DNA from: an uncultured Bacteroidales bacterium | Lineage (GTDB): Bacteria > Bacteroidota > Bacteroidia > Bacteroidales > UBA932 | NCBI GenBank assembly: GCA_900546395.1 | Contig: URDD01000087.1 | Span: forward strand, 1-8,914 | Direction: 5' to 3' | Length of the DNA: 8,914 nucleotides | Notes under the pieces: generated by a model | Databases searched by the model: none | What the model saw: only the letters and a program-made list of their open reading frames with translations | What the model was told of the DNA's origin: nothing | Translations under genes and position numbers: made by a program | In this document: positions 6,399 to 8,914 of the stretch, piece by piece | Layout: each line of letters begins with the position of its first letter | How positions within the stretch are numbered: position 1 is the stretch's first letter

Positions 6399-6824
6399 TC
6401 AGGACCGGGCCGACAGCATTGCCGCAGTTTCCCGTATTCTTGCAATCATGGAAACAAGTCCGTTCGCCCTGGTAGGGGAAAGATTTTCCTTAAGTCCTAT
6501 TTTATCCACTACGGAGAAATCAGAAGACAATATTTCCTCCGGTGTCCTGCCTGAATAAATCCGTATGAGCAGCGAAATTATACCCTTTGTTATTATCGCG
6601 TCACTGTCCGCATTGAAGAAAATTTTTCCTTCCTCTATTCTATAGCTTAACCAAACCCTTGACTGACAACCTTTTATAAGATTATCATCTGTTTTTGATG
6701 ATTCCGGGAAGTCTTTCAATGATTTACCGAGCTCTATCAGATACTCATACTTGTCGAGCCATTCATCAAACATTGAAAATTCTTCAATTACCTCATTTTC
6801 AACATCATTTAATGTCTTATCCAT
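6399..6824 (-). CDS. sufE: SufE sulfur-acceptor protein
   Basis: SufE takes persulfide sulfur from the SufS cysteine and passes it to the SufBCD scaffold. The 141-residue product has the acceptor-cysteine motif KGCQSRVWL with Cys53, the upstream segment EWLDKYEYLIELGKSL, and the C-terminal LSPTRANGLVSMIARI, all characteristic of the SufE/CsdE family. The length is normal. The ATG at 6824 is supported by AAGGA five bases upstream, one of the clearer ribosome-binding sites in the window. It lies 36 bp after sufS on the same strand, so the enzyme and its partner are almost certainly co-transcribed. Confidence 0.96.
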   Translation of the reverse strand: MDKTLNDVENEVIEEFSMFDEWLDKYEYLIELGKSLKDFPESSKTDDNLIKGCQSRVWLSYRIEEGKIFFNADSDAIITKGIISLLIRIYSGRTPEEILSSDFSVVDKIGLKENLSPTRANGLVSMIARIRETAAMLSARS

Positions 6825-6860
6825 TTTTGTCCTTTTTCTGTCATTATAATATTTGAAAAC

Positions 6861-8087
6861 TCAGACAAGCATACCGATAGCCTTGTCAAGGCATTTTACA
6901 AAATACTCAGCCTCCTGCAAAGTATTGTATGGAGCAAAAGACGCCCTAAGCATACCGGATACTCCGAATCTGTCCATCAACGGCTCGGCGCACATCTGAC
7001 CTGACCGGAGAGCTATTCCCATCTTATCCATAATCAGTGCCAGATCCTCATGATGCGCCCCTTCTACAGAAAAAGAAAACAACGGTATCTTAGAGTCACT
7101 GCCTGCCGGATTTCCATATAACTTTATCCGTGTATCAGAAACAAGAGCTTCCAGAACATAATCCCTCACTGCCTTTTCGTTTTCCAAAAGTTCAGCATCC
7201 TTTCTTATGGCATCGGCAAGTTCAAGGGCTGGGATGAATGTTGCCGCTCCGTTGAAATTCTGTGTACCTGCCTCAAATTTCAATGGCAGCGGAGCGTATG
7301 TCGTTCCAGAAAAGCGTACTGTCCCTACCATCTCGCCTCCTCCCATATATGGAGGCATCTGATCAAGCAGATTTTTCTTTCCATAAAGGATACCCGTTCC
7401 TGTAGCAGCAAATATCTTATGACCAGAGAAAGCGTAGAAATCACAGTCCAGGTCCTGTACATCAACAGAAGAATGTACGATCCCCTGGGCCCCGTCTATC
7501 AGAACCGGCACGCCTTTACTGTGACATTTCCTGACTATTTCCTTTATATTGGCAACCACTCCCAGAACATTGGAAATATGGTCAACCGCCACTATTCTTG
7601 TCCTGTCTGTAATCAGTGTGTCAAGTCTGTCCAAAATATGGCATCCGGAATCATCCACTGGCAAAACTTTCAGCGACGCCCCTTTTCTCTGACACATCAT
7701 CTGCCATGGAACTATATTGGAATGATGTCCTGACTCCGATACTATAACTTCATCGCCGGCACCGACAAATGCTTCCCCAAAAGAGAATGCAACAAGGTTG
7801 ATTGAAGCCGTAGTTCCTGAAGTAAATACTACTTCCTCACGAGAAGATGCATTGATAAATTTCCTTACTGTTTCTCTGGACTCTTCATAAAGCGAAGTGG
7901 CTTCCTCTGACACAAGGTGTACTGCACGGTGAATATTCGCATTGCTATTCACAGCAGCATTCTTCCATGCATCCAAAACACTCTGCGGCCTCTGTATAGT
8001 AGCCGCATTGTCCAAATATACGAGATTCTTTCCGTAAACCTTTCTTCCGAGAGCAGGAAACAAATCTCTTAACTGCCGTACATTCAT
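6861..8087 (-). CDS. sufS: Cysteine desulfurase SufS (group II, PLP-dependent)
   Basis: SufS removes sulfur from L-cysteine as an enzyme persulfide, giving alanine, and hands it to SufE for Fe-S cluster assembly. The 408-residue product is a class V aminotransferase-fold protein. Visible residues are the N-terminal LVYLDNAAT, the cofactor-stacking histidine in SESGHHSNIVPWQ (about 121-122), Asp198 and Gln201 in LIDGAQG, the PLP-linking Lys224 in SGHKIFAATGTG, and the catalytic Cys366 in LRSGQMCAEPLMDRFG followed by RASFAPYNT. The cysteine position and the RxG-x-x-C pattern place it in the SufS rather than the IscS group; the usual HH before the Cys is QM here. It is first in the group sufS-sufE-sufT-folK, with a -7-like box about 50 bp upstream. 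sufB, sufC and sufD are not adjacent. Confidence 0.97.
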   Translation of the reverse strand: MNVRQLRDLFPALGRKVYGKNLVYLDNAATIQRPQSVLDAWKNAAVNSNANIHRAVHLVSEEATSLYEESRETVRKFINASSREEVVFTSGTTASINLVAFSFGEAFVGAGDEVIVSESGHHSNIVPWQMMCQRKGASLKVLPVDDSGCHILDRLDTLITDRTRIVAVDHISNVLGVVANIKEIVRKCHSKGVPVLIDGAQGIVHSSVDVQDLDCDFYAFSGHKIFAATGTGILYGKKNLLDQMPPYMGGGEMVGTVRFSGTTYAPLPLKFEAGTQNFNGAATFIPALELADAIRKDAELLENEKAVRDYVLEALVSDTRIKLYGNPAGSDSKIPLFSFSVEGAHHEDLALIMDKMGIALRSGQMCAEPLMDRFGVSGMLRASFAPYNTLQEAEYFVKCLDKAIGMLV

Positions 8088-8138
8088 AAATCTGCAATTT
8101 TTGTTTCAGCCTTACATCAAGCCTGAACACTGAACCTG

Positions 8139-8146
8139 CAAAGTTA
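8139..8146 (-). promoter_or_regulatory. -7 box for the sufS operon
   Basis: On the minus strand TAACTTTG followed by CA matches the Bacteroidota -7 consensus TAnnTTTG exactly. The sufS ATG lies about 50 bases downstream. No TTTG box is found at the expected -33 distance, where the sequence is AT-rich, so the promoter is supported by the -7 box and position only. I see no obvious repressor palindrome that would indicate iron or oxidative control. Confidence 0.5.
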
Positions 8147-8177
8147 GCAAAAATTTAAAACAGTTTATTTACAGCCT

Positions 8178-8209
8178 CTTGCATTTTCACTATTATTAAC
8201 CTAATTTTA
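8178..8209 (+). promoter_or_regulatory. Candidate promoter upstream of the lipoprotein-like remnant
   Basis: CTTG (8178-8181) is followed, 20 bases after its TTG, by TAATTTTA (8202-8209), which matches the TAnnTTTG consensus except at the last base. The ATG of the lipoprotein-like frame is 33 bases beyond the box. The same imperfect pattern is seen in front of the sigma gene, so both may be weak promoters or chance AT-rich matches. Confidence 0.35.
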
Positions 8210-8242
8210 TAGTTACTATCCACACATCTCAAACTTGAAACA

Positions 8243-8369
8243 ATGAAACGTTTTCTTACACTGTTTCTTTTCAGTATTATCACTCATAGGATGCAGTAAA
8301 AAAAAGGATAGCTACTGCATCAAAATTTGTCCGGTATCTGCCGTGTCCGATGCAAATTCGAAAATCTGA
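8243..8369 (+). pseudogene. Short lipoprotein-like gene broken by a one-base frameshift in the signal peptide
   Basis: From ATG 8243, in an A-rich start context (GAAACAATGAAA), the frame begins MKRFLTLFLF and stops at TAA 8297 after 18 codons. The frame one base over continues into LSLIGCSKKKDSY, a textbook lipobox with its cysteine codon at 8292-8294, and stops at TGA 8367-8369. Removing one T from the TTTT run at 8268-8271 joins them as MKRFLTLFLSVLSLIGC, a complete lipoprotein signal peptide. The restored protein would have only 41 residues, so the rest of the gene may be lost, or it may be a very small lipoprotein. The mature part has two more cysteines (SYCIKICP). I do not recognise a family. 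A sequencing error in the T-run is an alternative to a true lesion. Confidence 0.5.
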
Positions 8370-8413
8370 AAGCTTTATAACATCAATAATTCCATGCTTC
8401 GAAGTTTTTTACA

Positions 8414-8421
8414 TACATTTG
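8414..8421 (+). promoter_or_regulatory. -7 box for ruvA
   Basis: TACATTTG matches the -7 consensus TAnnTTTG exactly and ends 19 bases before the ruvA ATG, which implies a very short leader. No TTTG or TTG is present at the expected -33 distance (about 8391-8395). The A-rich stretch that follows (GTAAAAACAACAA) suits Bacteroidota translation initiation. Confidence 0.5.
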
Positions 8422-8440
8422 TAAAAACAACAATCGAACT

Positions 8441-8914
8441 ATGATAGAATACATCAAAGGAAAACTCGTAGATCTTACACCAACAGACGCCGTAGTCGAA
8501 TGCTACGGAATAGGCTACAAAATACTTATTTCGCTCCAGACTTTTTCACAACTTGAAAACAAAGATTCTGTTACCGTTTATATCCACCACTACCTGAGGG
8601 AAGACGAAGAACTGTATTACGGATTCGGAACAAAAGATGAACGGGAGCTGTTCCGACTGCTTATCGGGGTATCTGGCATCGGAGCTGCTACAGCAAGAAT
8701 GATGCTCTCATCCCTCACCTCTGATGAAATAAGAAATGCAATCATAGCAGAAGATATAAACAGGATAAAAAGTATTAAAGGAATAGGACTGAAAAGTGCG
8801 CAGAGGCTCATACTGGAATTAAAAGACAAGGTACTGAAAGGAGGTGGAAGCGATACTCCGACAGCAATAAGTACCAGCAGCAACGGAGTAGTAGAAGAAG
8901 CCACTACTGCTCTT
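8441..8914 (+). CDS. ruvA: Holliday junction branch migration protein RuvA (C-terminus cut by window edge)
   Basis: RuvA binds four-way DNA junctions as a tetramer and loads the RuvB motor for branch migration in recombination repair. 158 codons are present of a protein that is usually about 190-200 residues, so the C-terminal domain that contacts RuvB is missing from the window. Residues 1-62 form the OB-fold domain (MIEYIKGKLVDL, VECYGIGYKI, HHYLREDEELYYGF). Two helix-hairpin-helix motifs follow, LLIGVSGIGAATARMML at about 73-89 and IKSIKGIGLKSAQRLILELK at about 109-128. The Gly/Ser/Thr-rich stretch after residue 133 is the flexible linker to domain III. It is transcribed divergently from sufS. 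No ruvB or ruvC is visible. Confidence 0.98.
   Translation, partial: MIEYIKGKLVDLTPTDAVVECYGIGYKILISLQTFSQLENKDSVTVYIHHYLREDEELYYGFGTKDERELFRLLIGVSGIGAATARMMLSSLTSDEIRNAIIAEDINRIKSIKGIGLKSAQRLILELKDKVLKGGGSDTPTAISTSSNGVVEEATTAL

Larger units (their letters stand above)
8088..8440. other. Divergent intergenic region between sufS and ruvA (353 bp)
   Basis: No intact gene of normal length is seen here. It holds a -7-like box for sufS reading left, a candidate promoter and a short broken lipoprotein-like frame reading right, and a -7-like box just before ruvA. The composition is AT-rich compared with the flanking genes. No tRNA-like fold, CRISPR repeat or mobile-element end was noticed. Confidence 0.7.

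Noticed and set aside
8298..8305. Run of eight A as a programmed slippage site for the lipoprotein-like frame
   Set aside because: The run lies after the lipobox cysteine, and the frame change needed to join signal peptide and lipobox occurs upstream of it, so slippage here would not restore the protein.
8398..8410. CTTCGAAG palindrome followed by a T-run before ruvA
   Set aside because: It has no loop and cannot form a terminator hairpin; it lies just upstream of the ruvA -7 box and is probably chance.
8299..8424. Third-frame open reading after the A-run, as a continuation of the lipoprotein
   Set aside because: It would run through the ruvA -7 box, and its translation has no recognisable character.
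8617..8904. Minus-strand 95-codon frame opposite ruvA
   Set aside because: ruvA on the plus strand has both helix-hairpin-helix motifs; the hydrophobic, serine-rich minus frame is a shadow.
1..8914. CRISPR array, tRNA, insertion sequence or defence system
   Set aside because: No regularly spaced repeats, cloverleaf-like sequence, transposase, or nuclease/effector gene was found on either strand.

Overview
The window comes from a Bacteroidota chromosome, most likely order Bacteroidales. The evidence is a FecI-type sigma / FecR (with DUF4974) / STN-TonB receptor triad, a single-chain eukaryote-type glycyl-tRNA synthetase, A-rich translation starts with only occasional Shine-Dalgarno sequences, and several upstream boxes of the Bacteroidetes -7 type (TAnnTTTG). 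Genus cannot be assigned from what is visible.

Layout. Positions 1-3529 (minus strand) hold a cell-surface signalling locus transcribed in the order ECF sigma factor, FecR-like anti-sigma factor, TonB-dependent receptor; the receptor runs off the left edge. Positions 3530-3659 are an intergenic stretch with two inverted repeats. Positions 3660-5404 (minus) hold glyS followed 5 bp later by a small two-helix membrane protein. Positions 5464-8087 (minus) hold a close-packed group in transcription order sufS, sufE, a DUF59/SufT-like gene and folK. Positions 8088-8440 are a divergent intergenic region with candidate promoters and what looks like a small frameshifted lipoprotein gene. ruvA starts at 8441 on the plus strand and runs off the right edge.

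How the genes work together. In the signalling locus the receptor's periplasmic STN domain is expected to report ligand binding to the FecR periplasmic region, which releases the sigma factor to transcribe its target, probably the receptor operon. The substrate cannot be read from the sequence. SufS takes sulfur from cysteine, SufE accepts it on Cys53, and the DUF59 protein helps Fe-S maturation; no sufB, sufC or sufD lies in the window. folK (folate synthesis) sits last in this group, and glyS appears to have its own promoter inside the 3' end of folK.

Most of the window is ordinary core genome. The observations most worth a second look are the broken lipoprotein reading frame at 8243-8369, a receptor that goes from STN to plug without the usual carboxypeptidase-D-like domain, the inverted repeats in front of the sigma gene, and the non-ATG starts of folK and sufT. 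I found no clear evidence of a wholly new system.
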